A DNA stretch of 64,000 nt from an uncultured Sphingobacteriales bacterium (GCA_937991535.1 CALKHN010000078.1:1-64000), one strand, 5' to 3'; numbered from the stretch's first letter, positions 45,139 through 54,098 are shown. The notes: a model not told the origin generated them from the sequence alone. Translations and numbers: made by a program.

Positions 45139-45148
45139 TGCCCATAAC
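45139..45148. repeat. Right copy of the inverted motif around the NACHT gene
   Basis: TGCCCATAAC, the exact inverse of 41896-41905, 36 bases upstream of the NACHT start. It forms the edge of the large repeat that follows. Near its context, GCATAAC-type words also follow the stop codons of arsA and the rhomboid gene. Confidence 0.5.
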
Positions 45149-45692
45149 GCATTGCTTTACGCAACGCGCCGTTTTTAAACATTTGTAAGCATTTATAAGG
45201 GCTTTAAACGCTTCTAAGCGTTTAAAAACGTTTCGCTTCAACGGTGCAGTAGTCACAGCAGCATGGATTAAAACATCACTATTCAATTACTACTCAGATT
45301 CAAAAATCATATCCTGGAACTGGATGGGTGAATATTGGGCTTTGCATTGGTACGGATTGAAATGGTTACCAAACCTATTCATTTATTTTTAAAATGGAAA
45401 GAAAAATTGCAGATGCTATGAGCAATTGCCTGGTGATGGTATTGGGAACGCAATTGCAGCTTTCTCATTTCGCCGGGGTCTCACCCCATATTTAATAGCC
45501 TGGCTGTGAAGACCCCGTTGCGACAAAATGGTTACCAAACTTATTCATTTATTTTTAAAATGAAAAGAAAAATTACGGATGCTATGAGGCAATTGCCTGC
45601 GATCGTATTGGCAGCGCAATTGCAGCTTCCTGGTTTCGCCGGGGTGGCACCCCATATTTAATAGCCTGGCTGTGGAGACCCCGTCGCGACAA
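45149..45692. repeat. Long repeat copy 1 with a tandemly doubled 166-bp unit
   Basis: From GCATTGCTTTACGCAACGCG it holds the inverted pair CGTTTTTAAAC/GTTTAAAAACG, then CAGCATGGATTAAAACATC and CTGGATGGG, then two tandem 166-bp units (45361-45526 and 45527-45692), each starting AATGGTTACCAAAC and ending near CCCGTTGCGACAAAA. Copy 2 lies at 47.8 kb with a single unit. Units contain CAATTGC/GCAATTG pairs and a 33-codon frame that is broken in copy 2, so I treat it as non-coding. The whole gap 45103-45941 has no gene. Confidence 0.8.
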
Positions 45693-45708
45693 AAAGTTAA
45701 ATATTAAG

Positions 45709-45742
45709 AATTAAAAGCGGGGCTTTATTCGTGAAGCCCGGA
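45709..45742 (-). terminator. Possible terminator downstream of arsA
   Basis: On the minus strand CGGGCTT and AAGCCCCG pair around a loop of about eight bases and are followed by CTTTTAATTC. The stem is short and the T run modest. It would lie about 200 bases after the arsA stop. Confidence 0.45.
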
Positions 45743-45941
45743 ACCGCAGCACAGCAGAATTACCACTGCCGGTTACTCCAATGTCTATCCAGGCTATTGC
45801 AAAGTCACTATTGACTCCGGTTTAATAACGTAACGTCAGTCTGTACAGAAACCGGTAACCTCGTATAGTGATTATGAATTGTACTACCGTCTTCAAGACC
45901 GTCAGGCTTAACCACTTCGCCCGCCATTGAGCCAACGCCTG

Positions 45942-47747
45942 TTATGCCTTCGCCCTGGTATCTTCATGTCTAATACTACTATTATTCCAATGGCTGTCAA
46001 GGAGTGCCGGAAGCAGTCTCTTTTCTGCAATAAATGGTATACCAAATGTCCGTTCGGCATAAGTTGTTCTTATGGCATCAATGACTTTTGTTTCTGCATT
46101 TGCACGGCTTTTCAACAAAGGGTCTGTAATACCTGTGCGCATGGAAAGGCTTTGGTTGATCAGCCATGCGTAGGGTTTAATGCCTGCTCTTTTTAAGTCA
46201 TCCTGCAAGGCTCCCGCTTCCCGCATGGGAGTTGTTTCAGGCAGGGAAACCAATATAATTTTAGATAACTCCTGATCCTGTAATGACATATAAGGTGTTC
46301 GCAGTCTGTCGGCATATACGTTATTCCTCATAATGTCGCGGTGATAGCTTCCGGCAGTGTCTAACAACAATAAAGTATGCCCGGTTGGAGCAGTGTCCAT
46401 TACCACAAATTTTCTTTTTGCCATATTAATGGCTTTAGAAAAGGCATGGAATACCGCAACTTCTTCTGTGCAGGGTGATTTTAAGTCTTCCAGAATCAGC
46501 TTTTTTGCCTGCTCAGATTGTCCCTGTCCTTTGTGTTCCAAAATCTTTTCAATATACCGTTGTGTCTCCACTTTGGGATCAATTCGTTCTACGGTGAGTG
46601 TGGATGGCAATTCACCTAATTGTCCGATAAAATCCTGGATATGTGCAGCAGGGTCGGTGGTGGTGAGAAGTACTTCAAAGCCTTTTTGTGCAAGCAATAC
46701 AGCAATGGCAGAAGCAGCAATGGTTTTACCAACTCCTCCTTTGCCCATCGTCATAATAAGTCCGCTTTGTTTGTTTGCCGAAAGCTCTTCCACCAATTGG
46801 TCCATTCCCTGTAATTTCAATACCGATGCATCGGAACCGGGTAAATTCTTTTCAGAAATGGCTTTCTGAAGTTCAGGATTAAACAGTGAACGAAGTTTTT
46901 CAATTCCCAATACATTATAGGGCAAAAGCGGAAAAGCAGTTGAAGTTAGTTTTTTTAAATTATCGGGTATAGCATTCAGTTGCCCGTTGCTCATTGCTTC
47001 AATGTTTACAGCAAGTTGGTCTTGTTTGTCAATGGCCTTGAATACCCCATTGATGTACAAAAACTGATTATTCATTCCAAGCTCTCTTAATTCATTGCTT
47101 GTTCTGGATGCTTCCTGCAATGAAGCATGGTCAGTTCGGGCTACAATGCAATAGCTCGTCAACGAAGCATCTCTTAGCCTGTTTACCACGGTGTGATATC
47201 GTTCTTTGCCGCTTTTTAGTGCAGATGTGGGTCCAAGGCAGGATGCACCGTCAGGATTTTCTTCTGTAAAGCTTGACCAGGCAGCAGGTAATTCAAGGAG
47301 CCTCAGGGTGTGTCCTGTGGGCGCGGTATCAAAAATAATCACATCGTATGCAGCCCCTTCTGTTTCGCCTGAAATAAACCGGGAGAACTCATCAAAAGAG
47401 GCAATTTCGGTAGTACATGCACCTGAAAGGTCTTCTCTTATTTTTTTAATTTCCTCCTTAGATGCAGTTGCTTCCAGTGGTTTGGTTACCCTGTTTCGGT
47501 ACTCTTCAGCCGATTGCTCAGGATTGATATTACAGGCAAAAAGTCTTTCGATACCGTTTACTGCATGTATTTTTTCATCTATGGGGCTTTCCAATACATC
47601 GCTTAAGTTCGAAGCAGGATCAGTACTAACAAGCAGTACAATCTTGCCTGCATCGGCCATTTCAACGGCAGTGGCACATGCCAGTGAAGTTTTTCCTACT
47701 CCTCCTTTGCCGGTAAAGAATAAATATGTTGTTTTTGAATCAGTCAT
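45942..47747 (-). CDS. arsA: Arsenical pump-driving ATPase ArsA (tandem two-domain form)
   Basis: 601 residues made of two homologous halves, A1 and A2, each with a deviant Walker A (GKGGVGKT at 13-20 and 335-342) and a signature DTAPTGHTL. The three metalloid-binding cysteines expected in ArsA are in place: C111 in SGACTTEIASF, C170 in GASCLGP and C426 in SPCTEEVAVF. It should bind As(III)/Sb(III) and power efflux through an ArsB-type carrier. No arsB, arsD, arsR, arsC or acr3 is nearby, so it is an orphan in this window. It is bracketed by two copies of the long repeat, which suggests it moved here as a unit. Confidence 0.93.
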   Translation of the reverse strand: MTDSKTTYLFFTGKGGVGKTSLACATAVEMADAGKIVLLVSTDPASNLSDVLESPIDEKIHAVNGIERLFACNINPEQSAEEYRNRVTKPLEATASKEEIKKIREDLSGACTTEIASFDEFSRFISGETEGAAYDVIIFDTAPTGHTLRLLELPAAWSSFTEENPDGASCLGPTSALKSGKERYHTVVNRLRDASLTSYCIVARTDHASLQEASRTSNELRELGMNNQFLYINGVFKAIDKQDQLAVNIEAMSNGQLNAIPDNLKKLTSTAFPLLPYNVLGIEKLRSLFNPELQKAISEKNLPGSDASVLKLQGMDQLVEELSANKQSGLIMTMGKGGVGKTIAASAIAVLLAQKGFEVLLTTTDPAAHIQDFIGQLGELPSTLTVERIDPKVETQRYIEKILEHKGQGQSEQAKKLILEDLKSPCTEEVAVFHAFSKAINMAKRKFVVMDTAPTGHTLLLLDTAGSYHRDIMRNNVYADRLRTPYMSLQDQELSKIILVSLPETTPMREAGALQDDLKRAGIKPYAWLINQSLSMRTGITDPLLKSRANAETKVIDAIRTTYAERTFGIPFIAEKRLLPALLDSHWNNSSIRHEDTRAKA

Positions 47748-47802
47748 AATTACTTGTCATATAAATTTTATTTTAAAGCTGTTGATTGGTAGGGTGAGGC
47801 AC

Positions 47803-48166
47803 AAGGCATTGCTTTGCGCGTACCTGCCGTTTTTAAACATTATAACATTTCCAGTCGTTTAAAAACGTCTACTTCAACATTACCGTAGTCCCACAGTAGC
47901 ATGGATTAAAACATTGCCGTTCAATTGCTACCAGCATCAAAATCATATCCCGGAACCGGATGGGCTGAATATCGGGCGTTATACCGGCGCGGATTGAAAT
48001 GGTTACCAAACCTATTCATTTATTTTTAAGAATGGAAAGAAAAATTGCGGATGCTACGAGGCAATTACCCTGGTGACCGTATTGGGAACACAATTGCAGC
48101 GTCCTGATTTCGCCGTGGTCTCACCTCATATTCAATAGCCCGGCTGTGAACGCCCCGTTGCGACAA
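47803..48166. repeat. Long repeat copy 2
   Basis: Same order as copy 1 at 45.1 kb: GCATTGCTTTGCGCG, CGTTTTTAAAC/GTTTAAAAACG with a different loop, AGCATGGATTAAAACATTG, CCGGATGGG, then one unit (47998-48166) starting AATGGTTACCAAACC. It lies just upstream of arsA on its strand. Sequence just past its right end (about 48195-48222) is also related to 45755-45780. Besides the repeat the gap 47748-48226 holds nothing. Confidence 0.78.
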
Positions 48167-48226
48167 TTAACACGCAATAACCTGGGCTGTGGATCAGAAC
48201 CACGCTGCCGGTTATGCGGAATGCCT

Positions 48227-49063
48227 TCACCTGACCCTGCGCGAATACTCTTCCAGTATTTCTTGTTCTTTTTTGCTGAGGCTTCCCAGTCCTTTTCGAT
48301 GGATCTTTTCTAATATCAGATCTACTTTCCGCTGGGCATCTGCTTTCTCAGCGTTGTATTTGTGCTCAATGGAATAAAAATTCTGCTGCGCTTTGCGAAA
48401 GTGATTGTCAATATGAAGAAATTCCGGCCTGGTTAGAATAAAGTAAATAAAAATCACAGAAGGAATGAGGATAATAAGAATAGTGAGGTAATTGTATACG
48501 AGCGATGAGGGTTCCATTATAATGGCGATGATCAAACCGGCGAGCGCCCCGCCAAGGTGTGCTTCATGGCCGATATTATCCCTGGACGACCGGATGCCAT
48601 AAATGGTATACAATACAAAAGCAATACCATACAACCAGGCAGGCACAGAAAATGGAATGCCGAAGAAGCTGATCCCAAAGCCGGGGAATAAGGCAATGGC
48701 CGCAAAGATGATACCGCTCACCGCACCCGAGGCGCCCACTGCACTGTAACTGCCGTGATTTTTATGAACGATCAAAGAAAAAATATTTCCACCCAGCAGG
48801 CTTCCAAAGTAGATAAGTAAAAATCTAAACAACCCCATCTGCATCTCCAGCGCATCGCTGAAGAAATAAAGCGAAAGCATATTCACAATAAGATGGATCC
48901 AGCTAACATGCAAAAAGCCGGACGTGATCATCCTTGTGTACTCTTTACTGATAAAGATCTTATCTACCTCAAAAGAATAGCGTTCAAAAAAACGGTGATC
49001 CCTGAGCCCTTTATAAGTGACAATACTGTTTATAATGATAAGAAGCAGTGTTACTATTCCCAT
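48227..49063 (-). CDS. Rhomboid family intramembrane serine protease
   Basis: 278 residues. Six or so membrane helices in the first 210 residues with the rhomboid motifs: WIHLIVNM (HxxxN type) in the second helix, the catalytic Ser112 in VGASGAVSG and the catalytic His, probably H169, in GHEAHLGGALAG. The last 65 residues form a charged, probably coiled-coil cytoplasmic tail (RKAQQNFYSIEHKYNAEKA, GSLSKKEQEILEEYSRRVR). It cleaves transmembrane segments of substrates within the membrane. Its stop codon directly borders the repeat region. Confidence 0.92.
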   Translation of the reverse strand: MGIVTLLLIIINSIVTYKGLRDHRFFERYSFEVDKIFISKEYTRMITSGFLHVSWIHLIVNMLSLYFFSDALEMQMGLFRFLLIYFGSLLGGNIFSLIVHKNHGSYSAVGASGAVSGIIFAAIALFPGFGISFFGIPFSVPAWLYGIAFVLYTIYGIRSSRDNIGHEAHLGGALAGLIIAIIMEPSSLVYNYLTILIILIPSVIFIYFILTRPEFLHIDNHFRKAQQNFYSIEHKYNAEKADAQRKVDLILEKIHRKGLGSLSKKEQEILEEYSRRVR

Positions 49064-49289
49064 GGTGAATATTTATGCTTCATTTGAACCGGTATCGCCC
49101 GTTTGCAGCAGCACAGTGAACCGTGCGAAGAAGCCGCCGCTTAAGCATTACGCTGGCAGAGAAGCATGAATAAAATGGCCGCATTATTCCTGCAATACAA
49201 ATATTGTATCAGCGGGCAATAGTACAGCCCGAAAAAAACGCAATGAAGGTAATATTTTGTCGCGTAATGTACTAACAGAGCAAATCTGC

Positions 49290-49721
49290 GGGTGCATTTA
49301 CCTTCGGTGAGAAAAGTTCAAATTGCCCCGGCTGGTGGAGACAGCAGCCGGAGCGGCCTGCCGTGGGCGGTGCTTGCCTACCGCAGGCAGGTCTTCACCG
49401 CCCACACGAAGCAAAACAGTGCAACAATTATATATACACTATAGGGTAACGAACTGAAAACAATTAACGTTGTTGAATAGATGCTTCCTACGTCAGCATG
49501 ACAAACAGTGGTAAATGGGTTGAGCTTTTGAGATAGAGCCCAACAAAAAACCTACTGCCTGTCACCCTGACGAAGGAAGGGTCTAAAGAACGATCCCAGG
49601 GTTTATTTGTTACCATGATCATGTATACAACATTTGCAACCAATGGGAGAACGAAATTTTCCAGAAAGTTGTATGTTGGCTTTTTTGCAGCCATACTGCC
49701 GGGCGAATTTGAAATGCACCC
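49290..49721. mobile_element. MITE-like element B, 432 bp
   Basis: Bounded by GGGTGCATTT and its inverse AAATGCACCC, with a related flank on each side (AAATCT next to both ends). From about 49360 on it is closely similar to element A at 37.5 kb, same orientation, except for an extra stretch of about 36 bases around 49594-49630. Inside is a hairpin GTGGGCGGTG/CACCGCCCAC and the block CTGTCACCCTGACGAAGG. No gene. The right end lies 4 bases from the RDD gene stop codon. The preceding bases 49064-49289 hold nothing recognisable. Confidence 0.72.
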
Positions 49722-49725
49722 AAAT

Positions 49726-50202
49726 CTATTGGTTCAAAACCGATTGCCTTATATCTATTACATAAGTATTGGTCCATTTATCGTGCCAGGGATAAGAGGG
49801 AGAACCCAGGGCGCTAAAAGCCTCAAAAGGGACAGCACGGCACAATCCGCGCCAAAATGCGGCTTGAAGGTTAATAGAAGAACCATCGGGATTTACAGCG
49901 CGGGTACCCGTTATTAATTTACCCAGCGAACGTCCGCGGGTAAGCGCTTCCGTTATTCCCATAATAATGCCATATAAAAGCAAACTGACTAAGCTGTTTA
50001 ATAAATTCGTTCCCGCATCTGTTCCTTCCATCCACGAAAGGAGCCCGGGGTTAATGATCGCAATCACCACGCCCAGGAAAAATACAACAATATAGAAAAC
50101 AATAACATCAATAATATAATTGGCAAAGCGTTTACCGGTTCCGGCCTGCACAATATGAGTAGTTTCAATATCTGCGAGGAGATGAGTTGAAGGCGTATCC
50201 AT
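49726..50202 (-). CDS. RDD family membrane protein
   Basis: 158 residues. The opening AGTGKRFANYIIDVIVF carries the Arg and paired Asp positions that name the RDD family, and RGRSLGKLITGTRAVNPDG is the second conserved block. Three membrane helices. RDD proteins have no fixed function; some take part in Na+ or ion transport. It seems monocistronic, its stop abutting mobile element B. The last ten or so residues (VIDIRQSVLNQ) are close to the element border, so the native C-terminus might have been trimmed. Confidence 0.87.
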   Translation of the reverse strand: MDTPSTHLLADIETTHIVQAGTGKRFANYIIDVIVFYIVVFFLGVVIAIINPGLLSWMEGTDAGTNLLNSLVSLLLYGIIMGITEALTRGRSLGKLITGTRAVNPDGSSINLQAAFWRGLCRAVPFEAFSALGSPSYPWHDKWTNTYVIDIRQSVLNQ

Positions 50203-50289
50203 AGTTTAGGTGTTTAAGGTATTTTTAGAACGGAAGATATTTGCAAAAATTGCATGATGATCTTATATCAATCACAGTCTTCCTCCCGC

Positions 50290-52638
50290 TTACCGTTTCA
50301 ATAACCAAACATCTGAAATGCGGGAATGCTGCCGCCAGTTCAGGTTAGATTCTTCCGGTTCATCGAAGGTTACGGTTATTTTTCCGTCGCCTGTTAACGA
50401 TAAAGGAACAATCCATTCTTTAAATGTATCCGCTTCTTTATTGTAAACTACAGGAGAAAGCCGCACGCCGTCCACACGCAGCAATGCGTCACCATAACCA
50501 CAAACCCGGATAACATATCTTGCTCCGGGCTCCAGCTTATCGTAATCCAGCACAGGAGCATTCTGGAACAATTGGAAAGAAAGGCGTTTACGGCTAAACC
50601 CATTGTCCCACCAGGCCACATCGGTAGCGTCGTAAGAAATGGTTTTTACCCGCGGGCCTTTGCTTACACTGGAAATATCATCGTAGTAACTTCCGCTGCC
50701 CGGATTTTCCCATGTGGCGATCGTTTGTAATGCGGCAAGCTGTTCCTCCGCCGTTTTCATTAATCGTATTTTTTCAAACTCGTCTGCCAGCCACCAGCGA
50801 TTGTTCAGCGGGTAATCCACATGGTCGAGTACAGCGCCCCTTTCATAATTCTTGGCTTTGTATTTGGGCACGCTGGTTTGTAACCCTATGGAAGTGAACA
50901 TATCCGCACAGAGCTCCTCTATCCTTTTCCTGAGCTCCGGCGCAACCGGTTCCTTATCGGCTTTATTCACTGTTGCTAGGGCCACATCCATCGCCTCTTT
51001 TATATTTTCTTTTGTTGCTGCTGCAAGTATTTGATTGCTCTGCTGTTCCAGCGCCTGTTCGTATAGCAGTCTTCTGCGGGTATACACATCATAATACGCA
51101 CGCAACAGCAACATTTGCCAGCGCCAGTTGTCTTTTAATTTTGGATGATCTGATTCTAATGCTTTCCAGAAAGAAAAGGTAGCTTCTACCCCACCGTTTT
51201 CAGCCAATGATCCTTTCCAGTTTTGTTCCAGCGCGGCAATGCCGTCAGCTATCAGTGCATCACCATTTCCACCAATGAAAAACCGGCTGTATTCTTTTAC
51301 AATTTCATGCACATCTTTTTGGGAATCCCAGCCCCGCATGCTCCAGATCACTTTATTGATATCGTCATGAGAACCATCTGAATAGGAAACAAAGCCATCT
51401 GTAAAAGGCGCATAGGTTTGATGAATCTTCGCGAAAGCATAAGGCCTGGGATTTACCGCTTCACGGCCCAGGGTTAACGCATAGGCCTGGTCGAACTGCT
51501 CAACGGGAAATTCACAGCGTACGGAATGTGTAATATCCGGGTATTGCCGGTGCTGGTATTGTTTGGGCAGCCGGTACCGGGTTTCGGCAATGGGCGGACT
51601 ACCGGGCCCCGACACCACACCCTGCAGCCATGTGGGCTTTTCCCGGTCAAGATAACGGTAGAAATAATCAACCTGCTCTACACTAAACCCCTGCAGCGAG
51701 ATCCATATTTTGGCGCTGGGATGGTATTTGATCAGCCTGTCATGCAAATCTTTTAGAAAAGGAAGTACTTCCGAAGGATGGTTATCGCCGGGATCGCCTC
51801 CGGGAAAGAATATATGATCAAGCCTCGGGCACTGCCGGTAAAAGTTTTCATGCATATCCAGTTCGGCTTTTCGTTTATCCTTATCCGTGAGGTCGAACTC
51901 AGCCGGCGTCCATACCCAATAATCCATATCGTATTTCCGGCAAATTTCACTCAGCCGGATATTCATCTCTGCAGCCGGTATGGTAAAAAGCGGGCTGGGC
52001 GTTTCCTCTTCGTGGAATGGGATGCCTTCAACCGCATTGCTGCCAAAAATAGCCAGTTCACGAATGTACTGGTCAAACTGCGCTGCCGTCCAGGCATCGT
52101 AAGAATTGGCGGTGGTGCGGTATCCCAACTGGTGACCACGTATAGGGTACGCAGGCGAAGAGGCTATATCTGTTGGTTCATCAAGCTGAAGCAGATTGCG
52201 CCCCATGGTTAAATTTCTCAGCAGCCACCCGGCGCCAAACAGTATGCCCCGGCTGTCGGCGCCAATGATCCACACTACAGTACCCTTATCGCTAACACTG
52301 CTCACTACCCTAAATCCTTCTTTCTTATATTCGGGGCCGTCCGTAATATTTCTTGCAGGTATCCCAGTACCCATTAATTGCTTATCTGATGACAATACCA
52401 GGGCTACGACGGCCGTTCTCTTTTTCGGCCAATTGTCGCCATTTTTAAGAGCGATGCCTGTGCGTTTGGCAATTTCTTCGGAAAGCACCTGCGAAACGGT
52501 GGTTTGCATAGCAGAGGGAACAGATGGAGATACAAGAATAACTGCATCTTTTAATTGCACGGGCTGGGCGGCTGATGAAAAGGCAAAAGCCAGCAGCAGC
52601 GTTACAATACAATTGAATTTCACTAAAGGTCTGCGCAT
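50290..52638 (-). CDS. Secreted GH67-like (alpha-glucuronidase type N-terminal domain) glycosidase
   Basis: 782 residues from MRRPLVKFNCIVTLLLAFAFSSAAQ, a normal signal peptide; eight more upstream residues are possible from 52662. The first 140 residues look like the GH67/GH20 N-terminal alpha/beta domain (VILVSPSVPSAMQTTVSQVL, VVWIIGADSRGILFGAGWLL). A TIM-barrel core follows with candidate acidic residues in EGIPFHEEETPSP, FFPGGDPGDNHPSEVLPF and YSDGSHDDINKVIW. The end is a beta domain with RVCGYGDALLRVDG. The overall plan fits secreted glycan hydrolases; the exact family and substrate are not certain. Alone, between the RDD and outer-membrane protein genes. Confidence 0.78.
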   Translation of the reverse strand: MRRPLVKFNCIVTLLLAFAFSSAAQPVQLKDAVILVSPSVPSAMQTTVSQVLSEEIAKRTGIALKNGDNWPKKRTAVVALVLSSDKQLMGTGIPARNITDGPEYKKEGFRVVSSVSDKGTVVWIIGADSRGILFGAGWLLRNLTMGRNLLQLDEPTDIASSPAYPIRGHQLGYRTTANSYDAWTAAQFDQYIRELAIFGSNAVEGIPFHEEETPSPLFTIPAAEMNIRLSEICRKYDMDYWVWTPAEFDLTDKDKRKAELDMHENFYRQCPRLDHIFFPGGDPGDNHPSEVLPFLKDLHDRLIKYHPSAKIWISLQGFSVEQVDYFYRYLDREKPTWLQGVVSGPGSPPIAETRYRLPKQYQHRQYPDITHSVRCEFPVEQFDQAYALTLGREAVNPRPYAFAKIHQTYAPFTDGFVSYSDGSHDDINKVIWSMRGWDSQKDVHEIVKEYSRFFIGGNGDALIADGIAALEQNWKGSLAENGGVEATFSFWKALESDHPKLKDNWRWQMLLLRAYYDVYTRRRLLYEQALEQQSNQILAAATKENIKEAMDVALATVNKADKEPVAPELRKRIEELCADMFTSIGLQTSVPKYKAKNYERGAVLDHVDYPLNNRWWLADEFEKIRLMKTAEEQLAALQTIATWENPGSGSYYDDISSVSKGPRVKTISYDATDVAWWDNGFSRKRLSFQLFQNAPVLDYDKLEPGARYVIRVCGYGDALLRVDGVRLSPVVYNKEADTFKEWIVPLSLTGDGKITVTFDEPEESNLNWRQHSRISDVWLLKR

Positions 52639-52800
52639 GGGTGCATAGAATTGTTGAAGCATGTTTCAAAGAGAAGGAAAAAAGGCGGATATACTCAAAG
52701 GCGGCAGGGTATTGTTGGTTGCTGAATCTTCGATTGCTGAGCCATGGCGAGTGTAGGTTGAAGGATTTCAAATTTGAAATTTCGATCTGAAATCCTTCAT

Positions 52801-52860
52801 CTCACCTTCCCCCTTTCTCCTTTCTCCTTTCCCCTTTCCCCTTTCTCCTTTCACCTTCCC
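52801..52860. repeat. Pyrimidine-rich tandem repeat
   Basis: Seven to eight imperfect units of CCTTTCTCCTTTC type run up to the stop codon of the outer-membrane protein gene. The complement reads GAAAGGAGAAAGG, like other purine repeats in the window. Confidence 0.75.
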
Positions 52861-53541
52861 CTAAAACCTGTATCCCAGCGATGCACCGAAGCCCATGTTC
52901 TTCCAGTTGCTTTTATCGGCAGTAACGCCTTCTATTTCAGGATTGATTTGCGACAGTCCAAGTTGGCCGTTCAACTGAAGGCTAAAACCGCTGTTCAATT
53001 CATATCCCAGCAGTAGGTTACCCCCAAAATCGAAAGGTTTTAAATAATATAAGCCATTGAGGTAATCGGCAGCACTCACTTTGTTTTTAAATTTCGCATC
53101 CAGTTCAATAGCAGCGTCGCCATTTTTGGTTTTGCTTTTGCCCGAAATACCATAGGCCGCATAGGGTCCTGCGCCCAATAATAATCTTCCGTTGCCTACC
53201 TGAGGTTTGAACAAAAGATTCACCGGTAACTCGATATAAGAAATGTTCTGCGTGTATTCGGTATTGTTGGTTGTTTTCTTCGCTCCTTTAGTAGAATACA
53301 ATAGCCCGGGCTGTAAATAAAATCCTTTCGAAATAAACAGGTCTGCATTGATACCTGCATGAAAACCGGTTTTAAAATCATTGGTCAGTTTATTGCCCAT
53401 GAAATCATCGCCATAAATTTTTTGCAGGTTAACTCCCGCTCTTATTCCAACAGAAACGAGCTTGTCTTCGCTTTTTTGCGCATAAGCCACCGTGGTGCCT
53501 AATGCCAATGCCGTTGCTAATACAATGAATTGTTTTTTCAT
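52861..53541 (-). CDS. Outer-membrane beta-barrel protein (porin family)
   Basis: 226 residues from MKKQFIVLATALALGTTVAYAQ, a clean signal peptide. A promoter -7 box at 53565-53572 lies inside the longer open frame, which confirms this start. The body is an eight-strand-type barrel with alternating residues: SVGIRAGVNLQKIYGDDF, GFHAGINADLFISKGFYLQP, GLLYSTKGAK, and it ends in the aromatic GFGASLGYRF expected for outer-membrane insertion. No specific function known for this family. Confidence 0.88.
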   Translation of the reverse strand: MKKQFIVLATALALGTTVAYAQKSEDKLVSVGIRAGVNLQKIYGDDFMGNKLTNDFKTGFHAGINADLFISKGFYLQPGLLYSTKGAKKTTNNTEYTQNISYIELPVNLLFKPQVGNGRLLLGAGPYAAYGISGKSKTKNGDAAIELDAKFKNKVSAADYLNGLYYLKPFDFGGNLLLGYELNSGFSLQLNGQLGLSQINPEIEGVTADKSNWKNMGFGASLGYRF

Positions 53542-53564
53542 AATGGGTAAATTATTTAGTGGGG

Positions 53565-53572
53565 CAAAGATA
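53565..53572 (-). promoter_or_regulatory. -7 promoter box of the outer-membrane protein gene
   Basis: Minus-strand TATCTTTG, 23 bases before the ATG at 53541. Fits TAnnTTTG; the -33 box is not clear. Confidence 0.55.
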
Positions 53573-53877
53573 TATCTGCCGTACACATAACATTATCCTT
53601 TAGCGTTTTCTTTTATTAAAGACTTCTTAAAGTTGGGATGGTATCAGCAATTAGCTTTCAGCCTTCAGCTACCAGGCGAGTACTGCTAACGACAGGCTTA
53701 GTTTTTACAAACATCATTACGAGACCCTAAACTAATCTAAATGATGCGTAATAAATTTTAAGGATCGAAGTAATTTCCCAATGATGGAGACGCAATAGAA
53801 ATTTCCAACAGCGATCTGACCCTCCTGCGTCGGGTACCGACCGCTTTTATCCATAATTTGTTTTATGAAATAAAAGC
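53573..53877. other. 305-bp gene-free gap
   Basis: Holds the upstream part of the outer-membrane gene promoter and otherwise unremarkable AT-rich sequence. There are two GC-rich phrases near 53817-53845 (CCTCCTGCGTCGGGTACCGA). No frame, hairpin or repeat is supported. Confidence 0.4.
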
Positions 53878-54069
53878 TCAGATACGCTGCAGCAATTTAG
53901 CGGGCAATAAAAAAACCGACTTAATAATGGACAGCGCTCCGTCAACGGCTATACCCAGCAAACGAAACGGAAGCAACAACAGCCATACTATCGGATACAG
54001 TACAATGGCAAGTATAGCCAGCGGCGCACAAAGCACCAGCAGTATCAACCAAAGCAAAAATGTAATCAT
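53878..54069 (-). CDS. Small hydrophobic membrane protein
   Basis: 63 residues, almost all hydrophobic: two membrane helices (LLWLILLVLCAPLAILAIVL and YPIVWLLLLPFRLLGIAV) followed by a short amphipathic tail with SIIKSVFLLPAKLLQRI. The composition, regular helices and Arg at the end look like a real short protein of a type common in Bacteroidota. No function is known. The plus-strand frame over the same bases is its shadow. Confidence 0.65.
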   Translation of the reverse strand: MITFLLWLILLVLCAPLAILAIVLYPIVWLLLLPFRLLGIAVDGALSIIKSVFLLPAKLLQRI

Positions 54070-54098
54070 AATTTTTGTATAACGTACTTACCCTCTTT

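Noticed and set aside
45391..45674. 33-codon frames (MERKIADAM.., MKRKITDAM..) in the two tandem 166-bp units
   Set aside because: The third copy at 48.0 kb breaks the frame early with a TGA, so the conservation is of DNA rather than of a peptide.
45870..45940. Minus-strand stretch resembling a tRNA D-arm and anticodon arm (GTGGTTAAGCC, ACGGTCTTGAAGACGGT)
   Set aside because: The anticodon stem has a central mismatch and no T-arm or acceptor stem follows; too weak for a tRNA, at best a chance or decayed remnant.
49615..49917. 100-codon plus-strand frame across element B and the RDD gene end
   Set aside because: Antisense to the RDD coding sequence and mobile element; no protein-like features.
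53858..54082. Plus-strand 74-codon frame rich in Ser, Asn and Ile
   Set aside because: Complement of the hydrophobic small protein at 53878-54069; its composition is what an antisense of a Leu-rich frame gives.
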